Assembly: GCA_002434305.1 (NCBI GenBank) | Contig: DJJU01000011.1 | Span: 199,139-263,138, forward strand | DNA from: Alicycliphilus sp. UBA6560 | GTDB lineage: Bacteria > Pseudomonadota > Gammaproteobacteria > Burkholderiales > Burkholderiaceae_C | Reading direction: 5' to 3' | DNA: 64,000 bases | Shown here: positions 35,395 to 43,553 of the stretch, piece after piece | How positions within the stretch are numbered: position 1 is the stretch's first letter | How the letters are laid out: each line of letters starts with the position of its first letter | Position numbers and translations under genes: made by a program | Notes under the pieces: generated by a model | Databases searched by the model: none | What the model was told of the DNA's origin: nothing | Seen by the model: the letters and a program-made list of their open reading frames with translations, nothing else

Positions 35395-35460
35395 AATTGC
35401 AAGCCAAATCGGCCTCCAGACCTTATCTAGCAAGCGCTAGCAGCTATCAATAGCGTAGCA
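35395..35460 (+). repeat. Interspersed hairpin repeat before the AraC gene stop
   Basis: CAAGCCAAATCGGCCTCCAG, then CTTATCTAGCAAGCGCTAGC and AGCTATCAATAGCGTAGCA. The stop of the araC-type gene follows two bases later. Confidence 0.82.
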
Positions 35461-35461
35461 A

Positions 35462-36475
35462 TCAACCCTGCTCGCCTTGCCGCGCCCGCCACTGCGCCGG
35501 CGTGCACCCCGTCCATCGCCTGAAGGCGCGCCAGAACACCGCCGGCTCGGCAAAGCCGAGGGCCTGGCCGATGTCGGCCAGGGGCCGGTCCGCCTGGGCC
35601 ACGGCCTGCAGGGCGGCCTCGCGGCGCACGGCGTCCAGCAGGGCGGAAAAGCTCAGCTGCTGCGCCCGCATGCGCCGCGCCAGCGTGCGCTCGCTCAAGG
35701 ACAGGGCGGCGGCGGCCTCGGCGCGCGTGGGCACGCGAGCCGGCAGCGCGGCGGCGATCCAGGCGCGCAGCTCCTGGGCCAGCGCCCCGCCCTGGCTGAG
35801 CACGGCCAGGCGCTCGGCCGCGTGCTGGTGGTGCAGCCGCGCCAGCTGCGCGTCGGCCTGGGGCAGGGGCGCGTCCAGCAGGGCGTTGTCCAGCAGCACG
35901 CCGCTGAAGGCCTGCTCGAAGGCCACCGGGCAGCCGAACACGTCGCGGTAGCCGGCCAGCGGCCCCAAGCGCGGCTGGCTGAACTGCACCTGCAGCGGCC
36001 GCACGGCCCGGCCCGTGACCCAGCGCGAGAAAGCCACCACCGCCGCCAGCACCGCCTCGATCTGGTGCGGGCTGAAGGCCAGCGTGCCCTGGCGCGGGTG
36101 GTAGACCACCCAGCCGGCCTGGGCGCCGGCAATCATCTGGAAGCGCCCGCCGTCGCTGATCAGGCGCTGGTACTGCTGCACCGCACCGATGGCCGCGCGC
36201 AGGCTGGGCGCGGACTGCAGCAGGTAGCTGACCACGTTGAAGCTGCCCGGCCCGACCAGCGAGCCGGCCTTCAGGCCGAAGCCCGCGTCCTGCGTGCAGT
36301 GCGCGGCCGCGCGCCACAGCCGGGTGATGTGGTCGATGGGCCAGCGCTCGAGCGCCAGCTCGCCCGCGCCGATGCCGGCGCGGGCCAGCAGCGCGGCGCG
36401 GGGCACGCCGGCGCCTTCGGCCGCGGCCAGCACCGTACCCACCCAGCTCATGGAAACCGTGGCCTGCAGGGTCAA
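35462..36475 (-). CDS. AraC-family transcriptional regulator (OruR-like)
   Basis: A 337-residue regulator with an N-terminal AraC ligand-binding domain of the arabinose-binding-like (PF12625) type and a C-terminal double helix-turn-helix (LSLSERTLARRMRAQQLSFS, then LADIGQALGFAEPAVFWRAF). I chose the TTG at 36475 because a GGAGG stands nine bases upstream; an ATG at 36451 lacks such a site. It is divergent from the flavoprotein/oxidase/ThDP cluster and probably activates it. Its stop codon directly follows a repeat copy. Confidence 0.87.
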   Translation of the reverse strand: MTLQATVSMSWVGTVLAAAEGAGVPRAALLARAGIGAGELALERWPIDHITRLWRAAAHCTQDAGFGLKAGSLVGPGSFNVVSYLLQSAPSLRAAIGAVQQYQRLISDGGRFQMIAGAQAGWVVYHPRQGTLAFSPHQIEAVLAAVVAFSRWVTGRAVRPLQVQFSQPRLGPLAGYRDVFGCPVAFEQAFSGVLLDNALLDAPLPQADAQLARLHHQHAAERLAVLSQGGALAQELRAWIAAALPARVPTRAEAAAALSLSERTLARRMRAQQLSFSALLDAVRREAALQAVAQADRPLADIGQALGFAEPAVFWRAFRRWTGCTPAQWRARQGEQG

Positions 36476-36584
36476 GGCAGCTGTCCTCCAAAGTCAACTG
36501 GCACGGATGATAGGGGGCTAACCTGCCGTGCAGCGCGCCGCACCTGCATACGCACAACAGAGCGCGCGAGAGGAGACACACCGC

Positions 36585-38216
36585 ATGGCAGCAACCCCAT
36601 TGCAATCCGACGTGCTGGTCGCCGGAGGCGGGCTGGCGGGCATCGTCACCGCCCTGCACTGCCTGCGCGCCGGCAGGCGCGTGACGCTGGTGGACCGGGA
36701 TACGCCCGAGCGCTTCGGCGGCCTGGCGCTGTGGGCCTTCGGCGGCATGGCGCTCGTGGGCACGCCGCTGCAGGCGCGCATGAAGATCCCCGACACGCCC
36801 GAGCAGGCCCTGGCGGACTGGGTGCGCTTTGGCGAGCTGGCGAGCGGCGACACCCTGGCGCTGCCGTGGGCGCGCCGCTACGTGGAGCGCTCGCGCCCCG
36901 ACGTCTACGACTGGCTGCTGGCCCACGGCCTGAAATTCATGCCGGCGGTGAACTGGGTGGAGCGCGGACGCTTCGGCGAAGGCAACCGCCTGCCGCGCTA
37001 CCACATCGTCTGGGGCACCTCGCGCGAGCTGACGCGGCGCATGATCGCCGCGCTGCGCGAGGCCGACGGCGGCAGCGGCCGCCTGACCCTGCTGCACCGC
37101 CACCGCGTGACGGCCATCGAGCGCAGCGGCGGCCGGGTGGACGGCCTGCTGGCCACCGACGAGGCCAGCGGCGTCGCGCTGCGGCTGCAGGCCCCGGTGG
37201 TGGTGCTGGCCATGGGCGGCCTCAACGGCAGCCACACCCAGGCGCGCGCGCACTGGCCGGCGGGCCGGCCGCTGCCGGCCGCCATGCTCAACGGAGCCCA
37301 CCCCTTTGCCGACGGCGCCCTGCACCAGCAGGCCGCCGAGTTGGGCGGGCAGCTGCGCAACGTGGGCGAGATGTGGAACTACGCCGCCGGCTTTCCGCAT
37401 CCTCAGCCGCACTTCGACGGCCACGGGCTGTCGGCCATTCCGGCCAAGTCGGCGCTGTGGCTAAACCACCGGGGCGAGCGCATCGGCCCCGAGCCACTGG
37501 TCACTGGCTTCGACACGCACTGGCTGTGCCAGCGCGTGGCAAGCCAAGACCAGCCCTGGACCTGGCACCTGCTGAACTGGCGCATCGCAGCCAAGGAGTT
37601 CGCCATCTCCGGGGCCGAGCACAACCAGCGCATCCGCGATCAACAGTTCCCGCAGTTCCTGAAGGAAACGCTGCTGGGCAACCACCGTCTGGTGCGCCAG
37701 ATGCAGCAGCAAAGCCCGCACTTCCTGGTGGATGACACCCTGGCGGGCCTGGCCGCGAAAATGAACCAGCTCACCGGCACCGCCGACGTGCGGCCCGAGG
37801 TGCTGCAGGCCACGGCCGATGCCTTCGACGCCAACTTCGCAGCCGGCGGCTCGTCGCTCAGGCTGCACGACGACGACCAGATCCGCCGCATCCTGCACGC
37901 CCGCCAGTGGGGCCCGGACCGGCTGCGCACCTGCGCGCCGGCACCGCTGCAGATGAAGGGCGCGGGGCCCTTTATCGCCATCCACATGCAGCTGATCACG
38001 CGCAAGAGCCTGGGCGGCCTGGCCACCGACCTGCAAAGCCGCGTGCTGGACGATGCCGGCACGCCCATAGCCGGGCTGTACTGCGTGGGCGAGGCGGCGG
38101 GCTTCGGCGGCGGCGGGGCATGCGGGCGGCGCTCGCTGGAGGGCACCTTCCTGCCCGGCTGCATCCTGACGGCGCACGCCGCCGCCGCATCCATCACCGG
38201 GAGGACCACGCCATGA
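36585..38216 (+). CDS. FAD-binding dehydrogenase (fumarate reductase/KsdD-like flavoprotein)
   Basis: A 543-residue flavoprotein. The N-terminal dinucleotide motif is VLVAGGGLAGIVTALHCLRA, and the C-terminal FAD loop is LYCVGEAAGFGGGGACGRRS. This is the fumarate reductase/3-ketosteroid dehydrogenase superfamily of FAD-dependent oxidoreductases. An AGGAG ribosome site precedes the ATG. The stop overlaps the next gene's ATG, so the two oxidoreductases are co-translated. The substrate cannot be told from sequence. Confidence 0.85.
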   Translation: MAATPLQSDVLVAGGGLAGIVTALHCLRAGRRVTLVDRDTPERFGGLALWAFGGMALVGTPLQARMKIPDTPEQALADWVRFGELASGDTLALPWARRYVERSRPDVYDWLLAHGLKFMPAVNWVERGRFGEGNRLPRYHIVWGTSRELTRRMIAALREADGGSGRLTLLHRHRVTAIERSGGRVDGLLATDEASGVALRLQAPVVVLAMGGLNGSHTQARAHWPAGRPLPAAMLNGAHPFADGALHQQAAELGGQLRNVGEMWNYAAGFPHPQPHFDGHGLSAIPAKSALWLNHRGERIGPEPLVTGFDTHWLCQRVASQDQPWTWHLLNWRIAAKEFAISGAEHNQRIRDQQFPQFLKETLLGNHRLVRQMQQQSPHFLVDDTLAGLAAKMNQLTGTADVRPEVLQATADAFDANFAAGGSSLRLHDDDQIRRILHARQWGPDRLRTCAPAPLQMKGAGPFIAIHMQLITRKSLGGLATDLQSRVLDDAGTPIAGLYCVGEAAGFGGGGACGRRSLEGTFLPGCILTAHAAAASITGRTTP

Positions 38217-39394
38217 ACCGACTACGCTACCCCGCCACCGCGCAGGACTGGCGCGAGCAGGCGCGCCGGCGCCTGCCGCGCTTTCTGTTCGACTTTCTGG
38301 ACGGCGGCGCCGGCGACGAACGCACGCTGGCCGCCAACGTGCAGGCCTGGGGCCAGACCGCGCTGCGCCAGCGCGTGCTGGTGGACGTGAGCCAAGTGGA
38401 CACGCGCACCCGCCTGGCCGGCCAGGACTGCGCCCTGCCGCTGGCGCTGGCGCCCGTGGGCCTGGCCGGCATGATGGCGCGCCGCGGCGAGGCCCAGGCC
38501 ATGCGCGCGGCCAGCCACGCCGGCGTGCCCTTCACCCTGTCCACCGTGGGCATCTGCGCGCTGCCTGAAGTGCGCGCCGCGGCCCCCGCCGGCGCGCCGC
38601 CGCCGTGGTTCCAGCTGTACATGCTGCGCGACCGCGGCGCCGTGCGCGCGCTGCTGGAGCAGGCCTGGCAGGCCGGCTGCCGCACCCTGGTCTTCACGGT
38701 GGATCTGCCCCTGCCCGGCATGCGCCAGCGCGACGTGCGCAACGGCATGGCCCACCAGGGCGCGCGCCCGGCGCTGCTGCGCGCCGCGCAGGTGCTGGCG
38801 CGCCCCGGCTGGGTGTGGGACGTGGCGCTGCGCGGCAAGCCGCTGTCCTTTGGCAGCCTGGCGAGCCAGGTGCCCGGCGGGCGCGACCTGGGCGCCTTCA
38901 AGGCCTGGGTGGACGCGCAGTTCGACCCGGGCGTGACCTGGCGCGACATCGACTGGCTGCGCGGCCAGTGGCGCGGACGGCTGCTGCTCAAGGGCATTCT
39001 GGACGAGCAGGACGCGCGCGCCGCCGTGGCGGCCGGGGCCGAGGGCATCGTCGTGTCCAACCACGGCGGGCGCCAGCTCGACGGAGTGGCCGCCACGGCG
39101 GCGGCGCTGCCAGCCATCGCCCGCGCCGTGGGCGGCCAGGTCGAGGTGCTGGTGGACGGCGGCGTGCGCAGCGGCACCGACCTGTTTCGCGCCCTGGCCC
39201 TGGGCGCGCGCGGCGTGCTGATCGGGCGGCCGTGGATCTGGGCGCTGGCCGGCGGCGGCGAGGCCGGCGTGCGCCAGCTGCTGGCCAGCTGGCAGCGCGA
39301 GCTGCTGCTGGCCATGACGCTGACCGGCGTCACCCGCGTGGCCGACATCGGTCCGGACCAGCTGGACCGGGTTTCAAGCCAAATCGGCCTCTAG
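38213..39394 (+). CDS. FMN-dependent alpha-hydroxy-acid oxidase/dehydrogenase (LldD family)
   Basis: A 393-residue TIM-barrel flavoenzyme. The catalytic histidine is His284 in SNHGGRQLD, and the phosphate-binding loop is VDGGVRSGTDLFRAL. It oxidises a 2-hydroxy acid to the 2-keto acid (lactate, mandelate or similar). The last residues (VSSQIGL) and the stop codon come from a copy of the interspersed repeat. The neighbouring ThDP enzyme could decarboxylate the keto acid product, which would resemble the mandelate route; this is inference. Confidence 0.88.
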   Translation: MNRLRYPATAQDWREQARRRLPRFLFDFLDGGAGDERTLAANVQAWGQTALRQRVLVDVSQVDTRTRLAGQDCALPLALAPVGLAGMMARRGEAQAMRAASHAGVPFTLSTVGICALPEVRAAAPAGAPPPWFQLYMLRDRGAVRALLEQAWQAGCRTLVFTVDLPLPGMRQRDVRNGMAHQGARPALLRAAQVLARPGWVWDVALRGKPLSFGSLASQVPGGRDLGAFKAWVDAQFDPGVTWRDIDWLRGQWRGRLLLKGILDEQDARAAVAAGAEGIVVSNHGGRQLDGVAATAAALPAIARAVGGQVEVLVDGGVRSGTDLFRALALGARGVLIGRPWIWALAGGGEAGVRQLLASWQRELLLAMTLTGVTRVADIGPDQLDRVSSQIGL

Positions 39395-39438
39395 CCCTTA
39401 TGCAGCAAGCGCTGGAAGCTACTTAACCCATAGCGAAC
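39371..39438 (+). repeat. Interspersed hairpin repeat at the hydroxy-acid oxidase 3' end
   Basis: TTTCAAGCCAAATCGGCCTC, then TAGCCCTTATGCAGCAAGCG and CTGGAAGCTACTTAACCC. The oxidase stop TAG is inside the copy. Confidence 0.82.
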
Positions 39439-39467
39439 AATCGTTCTCGAACGCAAGGACCGACACC

Positions 39468-41126
39468 ATGAATGGCGCACAGGCATTGCTCAAGACCTTG
39501 GCCAATGCGGGCATCGAGGTCTGCTTCACCAACCCCGGCACCAGCGAGATGCACTTCGTCGCCGCGCTCGACACCGAGCCGCGCATGCGTGCCGTGCTGG
39601 CCCTGTTCGAGGGCGTGGCCACCGGCGCGGCCGACGGCTACGCGCGCATGGCCGGCAAGCCGGCCGCCACGCTCCTGCACCTGGGGTGCGGCTTGGGCAA
39701 TGGCCTGGCCAACCTGCACAACGCCCGCAAGGGCAAGGTGCCGGTGCTCAACATCGTGGGCGACCACGCCACGCACCACGTGCGCTACGACGCCCAGCTG
39801 CAGTCCGACATCGAGACCGTGGCGCGCAACGTGTCGCCGCACTTCGTGCGCACCAGCGCCAGCACCGCCGCGCTGTGCCAGGACGCCGTGGACGCCATCG
39901 CCGCCTGCATGGGCCCGCCGGGCGGCGTGGCCACGCTGGTGCTGCCGGCCGACGTGTCCTGGGGCGAGGGCGGCGTGCCGCAGGCCTGCCCGCCCCTGCC
40001 GCCCGCGCCGGCGCCCGAGGCCGATCGCGTGCTAGCTATCGCCCAGGCGCTGGCGGCCAGCGGCCGCAAGACCGCCTTTTTGCTGGGCAGCCGAGCGCTG
40101 CAGGGCAGCACGCTGCAAGACCTGTCGCGCATCGCCCGGCACACCGGCGCGCGGCTGTTCGCCGAGGTCTTCCCGGCCCGCATCGAGCGCGGCGCCGGGC
40201 TGCCGCCGGTGGAGCGCATCGCCTACCTGGCCGAGCTGGCCTCGGTGCAGCTGTCGAGCCTGGAGCACCTGGTGCTGGTGGACGCCAAGTCGCCCGTGTC
40301 CTTCTTTGCCTACCCGGGCAAGAAAAGCGACCTGCTGCCCGCCGGCTGCCGGCTGCACACCCTGGCCGCTGCGCACGAGGATGTGGCCGCCGGCGTGGCG
40401 CGCCTGCTGCAGGCCAGCGGCGCGCAGGCCGCTCAGCCGCTGCTGCAGGCGCCGCGTCGGCCCGGGCTGCCGCAGGGCAAGTTCACCGCCGACAAGGTCT
40501 GCAAGGCCATCGGCCAGCTGCTGCCCGAGCGCGCCATCATCGTGGACGAGGCGCAGACCAGCGGCATCATGCTGCCGCTGTTCACGGCCGGCAGCCCGCG
40601 CCACGACGTGCTGACGCTGACCGGCGGCGCCATCGGCCAGGCCCTGCCCTGCGCCGTGGGTGCGGCCATCGCCTGCCCCGAGCGCAAGGTGCTGGCCCTG
40701 TCGGGCGACGGCTCGGCCATGTACACGCTGCAGGCGCTGTGGACCATGGCGCGCGAGCGGCTGGACGTGGTCAGCATCATCTTCAACAACCAGTCCTACG
40801 CCATCCTGAACGTGGAGCTGCAGCGCGTGGGCGCCGCCGGCGCCGGCGACAAGGCGCGCGCGCAGCTGGACATCGGCACGCCGGCGCTGGACTTCGTGCA
40901 GCTGGCCGGCGGCATGGGCGTGAGCGCGCGCCGCGCCGCCACCACCGAGGACTTCGTCCAGGCGCTGCAGCACGCCCTGACCACGCCCGGCCCGCACCTG
41001 ATCGAGGCCGTGGTGCCGCCCACGCTGACGGGGCTGAAGCTGCGCGTGCTGCCGCACCTGCTGCAGTCGCTGGCCCACCTGCCGCGGCCGCTGGCGGCGG
41101 CGCTCAAACGCGGCATCGCCCCCTGA
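39468..41126 (+). CDS. ThDP-dependent enzyme, acetolactate synthase/benzoylformate decarboxylase family
   Basis: A 552-residue three-domain ThDP enzyme. The cofactor-activating glutamate is Glu48 in ALFEGVATGAADGYAR. The ThDP/Mg motif starts GDGSAMYTLQALWTM at about 413 and continues to FNNQSY. The PYR domain begins LLKTLANAGIEVCFTNPGTS. No FAD-type small-subunit partner is present, which argues for a decarboxylase/lyase rather than a biosynthetic acetolactate synthase. It follows the hydroxy-acid oxidase after a 73-bp gap holding a repeat copy. Confidence 0.88.
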   Translation: MNGAQALLKTLANAGIEVCFTNPGTSEMHFVAALDTEPRMRAVLALFEGVATGAADGYARMAGKPAATLLHLGCGLGNGLANLHNARKGKVPVLNIVGDHATHHVRYDAQLQSDIETVARNVSPHFVRTSASTAALCQDAVDAIAACMGPPGGVATLVLPADVSWGEGGVPQACPPLPPAPAPEADRVLAIAQALAASGRKTAFLLGSRALQGSTLQDLSRIARHTGARLFAEVFPARIERGAGLPPVERIAYLAELASVQLSSLEHLVLVDAKSPVSFFAYPGKKSDLLPAGCRLHTLAAAHEDVAAGVARLLQASGAQAAQPLLQAPRRPGLPQGKFTADKVCKAIGQLLPERAIIVDEAQTSGIMLPLFTAGSPRHDVLTLTGGAIGQALPCAVGAAIACPERKVLALSGDGSAMYTLQALWTMARERLDVVSIIFNNQSYAILNVELQRVGAAGAGDKARAQLDIGTPALDFVQLAGGMGVSARRAATTEDFVQALQHALTTPGPHLIEAVVPPTLTGLKLRVLPHLLQSLAHLPRPLAAALKRGIAP

Positions 41127-41132
41127 GAGCTC

Positions 41133-41630
41133 TCAAGGCCCGTCGTGCAGGCGCTCGCTGGAGCCGCTGCGCAGCACCTGGCCGGCGGCGTCGAAGACCA
41201 CGGTGAAGATCATCTCGCGCCCCGGCCCGTCGCTCCAGTACCAGTCCCACTCGGTCTGCTGCTTGAGCTCGTAGGTGGTGCGTTTGGCCGGGCGGCCCAG
41301 CAGGCGGCGCACCTGGTCCTCGTGCATGCCGGGCACCACCTTGGCGAAGTGGTGCGGCGCCAGCACCTGCACCAGCGCGCTCATGCGCCCATCGGTGCCG
41401 ATGGTGATCATGTAGTTGCGCCGGCCGGCCGGCTGGCGGTTGTACTCCAGCGTGCGCGCGCCCCCCTCCTCGGGCCAGACGCGGTCAGGCTCGCCGAAGC
41501 GCTCGCGCACCTGGCTTTCGGTGGAGACGCCCTCCTCCAGCTCGCGAATGCGCTGCTCGTCGCAGCCGGCCAGCGCCAGCAGGGCCAGCGCCGCCGCGCC
41601 CAGAGACTTGATCCAATGTGGTGTGGTCAT
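41133..41630 (-). CDS. BamE/SmpA-like outer-membrane lipoprotein
   Basis: A 165-residue lipoprotein with lipobox LALAGC (Cys23). It contains two SmpA/OmlA-like half-repeats: STESQVRERFGEPDRVW and PGMHEDQVRRLLGRPAK. The true BamE helps fold outer-membrane proteins; this one is longer and may be a paralogue. It is divergent from the DUF3460 gene. Confidence 0.8.
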   Translation of the reverse strand: MTTPHWIKSLGAAALALLALAGCDEQRIRELEEGVSTESQVRERFGEPDRVWPEEGGARTLEYNRQPAGRRNYMITIGTDGRMSALVQVLAPHHFAKVVPGMHEDQVRRLLGRPAKRTTYELKQQTEWDWYWSDGPGREMIFTVVFDAAGQVLRSGSSERLHDGP

Positions 41631-41717
41631 GGGTGTACCGGTCCTTTGGACCAGGCTGGATAGAATGCCCGGCTGCCACGAAATGTAGCCCGCTCCCGCA
41701 TCTTTGCCGTATCCGCC

Positions 41718-41921
41718 ATGTCCTTCTTTCGCCGTCCCGACTACCAATCCGACACCACGCAGTTCATCGAAAAGCTCAAGGCCAGCCGCCCCGAGCTGGA
41801 TGCGCAGCAGCAGGCCGGCCGCGCGCTGCTGTGGGACAAGGAAGTGGACCGCGACGTCTGGCAGGAATACACGGCCGGCCGCGTGCCCCAGCAGCCCTAC
41901 GTGTACCAGTCGCGCAGCTGA
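41718..41921 (+). CDS. DUF3460 family protein
   Basis: A 67-residue soluble, charged protein beginning MSFFRRPDYQSDTTQFIEKL. The family is found mostly in betaproteobacteria and often sits near scpA, as here. Function unknown. The repeat copy at 41951-42015 separates it from scpA. Confidence 0.85.
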   Translation: MSFFRRPDYQSDTTQFIEKLKASRPELDAQQQAGRALLWDKEVDRDVWQEYTAGRVPQQPYVYQSRS

Positions 41922-41950
41922 GCCGCGGCGCGCCCCGGCGCTGGTTGAAT

Positions 41951-42015
41951 TAACAGCCAAAACACGCTCCAGCGCCCTCCAGACAAGCGCGAGCAGCTCC
42001 TGAAACAATAGCAAA
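41951..42015 (+). repeat. Interspersed hairpin repeat between DUF3460 and scpA genes
   Basis: CAGCCAAAACACGCTCCAGC, then CTCCAGACAAGCGCGAGCAG and AACAATAGCAAACG, ending just before the scpA ATG. Confidence 0.78.
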
Positions 42016-42018
42016 CGA

Positions 42019-42840
42019 ATGGCCGAGTCCGCCGACACCCTGATGCCCGGCGAGGTGGACTCGGTGGCGCTGGCGCGCCTGTACGGCGAGCCGCTGTTCG
42101 CCCTGCCTCAGGACCTGTACATCCCGCCGGATGCGCTGCAGGTCTTCCTGGAGGCCTTCGAGGGTCCGCTGGACCTGCTGCTGTACCTGATCCGCAAGCA
42201 GAACTTCAACATCCTGGACATCCCGATGGTGGATGTCACGCGCCAGTACCTGGGCTACGTGGACGAGATCCGCAGCCGCAACCTGGAACTGGCCGCCGAA
42301 TACCTGTTGATGGCGGCCATGCTGATCGAGATCAAGTCGCGCATGCTGCTGCCCCCGCGCCGCCAGGAAGGCCAGGACGAGCCCGAGGACCCGCGCGCCG
42401 AATTGGTGCGCCGCCTGCTCGAGTACGAGCAGATCAAGCTGGCCGCGCAGCAGCTGGGCGCCCTGCCCCAGTACGGGCGCGACTTTCTGCCGGCGCGGGT
42501 GCACATCGAGCAGGGGCTCAAGGCGCGCTTTCCCGACGTCAGCGTGCAGGAGCTGCAGCAGGCGTTGCAGGCCGTGCTGCGGCGCGCCAGGCTGGTGCAG
42601 CACCACCGCATCACACGCGAGGAGCTGTCGGTGCGCGAATACATGAGCCACGTGCTCAAGGCCCTGCAGGGGCGGCGCTTCGTGCTGCTGGAGGACTTGT
42701 TCCAGCGCGACAAGGGCGCCACCGTGCTGGTCGTCACCTTCATCGCCCTGCTGGAGCTGGCCAAGGAGACGCTGGTGGAGATCACCCAGGCCGAGGCCTT
42801 CGCGCCCATCTACGTGCGGCTGGCCTACACCCCCGTGTAG
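42019..42840 (+). CDS. scpA: Segregation and condensation protein A
   Basis: A 273-residue kleisin of the SMC-ScpAB condensin. The N-terminal SMC-neck-binding helix region includes VFLEAFEGPLDLLLYLIRKQ and the ensuing NILDIPMVDVTRQYL. Middle and C-terminal parts include AAEYLLMAAMLIEIKSRMLL and the winged-helix end. It bridges the SMC heads for chromosome compaction. No scpB is in the window. Confidence 0.95.
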   Translation: MAESADTLMPGEVDSVALARLYGEPLFALPQDLYIPPDALQVFLEAFEGPLDLLLYLIRKQNFNILDIPMVDVTRQYLGYVDEIRSRNLELAAEYLLMAAMLIEIKSRMLLPPRRQEGQDEPEDPRAELVRRLLEYEQIKLAAQQLGALPQYGRDFLPARVHIEQGLKARFPDVSVQELQQALQAVLRRARLVQHHRITREELSVREYMSHVLKALQGRRFVLLEDLFQRDKGATVLVVTFIALLELAKETLVEITQAEAFAPIYVRLAYTPV

Positions 42841-42848
42841 GGGCTGTT

Positions 42849-43553
42849 TCAGAAGGTCCAGTTCAGATCCACGCCCACGTAGGGCGCGCTGCTTTCGCCG
42901 CGCAGCTGGCGCACGCCGGCCTTGAAGGACCAGTGCGCCGCGCCGGCGGGCACGCCGGTCAGCACCACGCCGGTCTGGCGCGCGCGGTAGGAGTCGTCGC
43001 CGTGCTGGGCGTGCTCCAGCCCCCAGCGCAGGCCGTCGGCCCGGCCCCACAGCAGCCGCGCCCGCGCCCACCAGGCGTGGCCCAGCGGGGTGTAGCTGAG
43101 GCCGGCGTTGGCGGCCCAGCGCGGGTTGAACTGCCAGTTCAGGTCGCTGCTGACCTTGGGCCGCAGGTGAAAGCCGCTGACCTCGCTGCCCGGATCGGCG
43201 GGCGACAGGTGGGTGTCGCGCGCCATCAGGCTGACAAACGCCGAGCCGGTGAACGGCGCCTGCCCGAACAGGTAGCCCACGCCCGCCTCCAACCCCACGC
43301 TGCGGCCGCGGTAGCGCTGGCCGTCCACCCGGTAGGTGTAGCCGGCCCGGTCCAGCCACAGCCGCGTGGCCCAGCCGTTCTGCAGCTGATCGTGCTCCAG
43401 CGAGGCGATGCGCCCCAGGTACAGGTAGCTGGCGCCGCGCGAGGCCTCGGCGCCCGACAGCCACAGGCCCTCGGCCAGCGCGGGCAACGGCAGCGCGGCG
43501 GCGGTCGCCAGGCACAGCCCCAGGCTCAGGCGGTAAGGATGGCGGGCGGGCAT
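42849..43553 (-). CDS. bcsS: BcsS-like outer-membrane beta-barrel protein
   Basis: A 234-residue protein with a signal peptide (cut near ALPLPALA, residue 26) and many amphipathic aromatic beta-strands ending YVGVDLNWTF, a terminal aromatic residue typical of outer-membrane barrels. It resembles the cellulose biosynthesis protein BcsS family. It overlaps the end of the glycosyltransferase gene by 28 bases and is co-expressed with it. It may let polymer cross the outer membrane or protect the site; function is not established. Confidence 0.72.
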   Translation of the reverse strand: MPARHPYRLSLGLCLATAAALPLPALAEGLWLSGAEASRGASYLYLGRIASLEHDQLQNGWATRLWLDRAGYTYRVDGQRYRGRSVGLEAGVGYLFGQAPFTGSAFVSLMARDTHLSPADPGSEVSGFHLRPKVSSDLNWQFNPRWAANAGLSYTPLGHAWWARARLLWGRADGLRWGLEHAQHGDDSYRARQTGVVLTGVPAGAAHWSFKAGVRQLRGESSAPYVGVDLNWTF

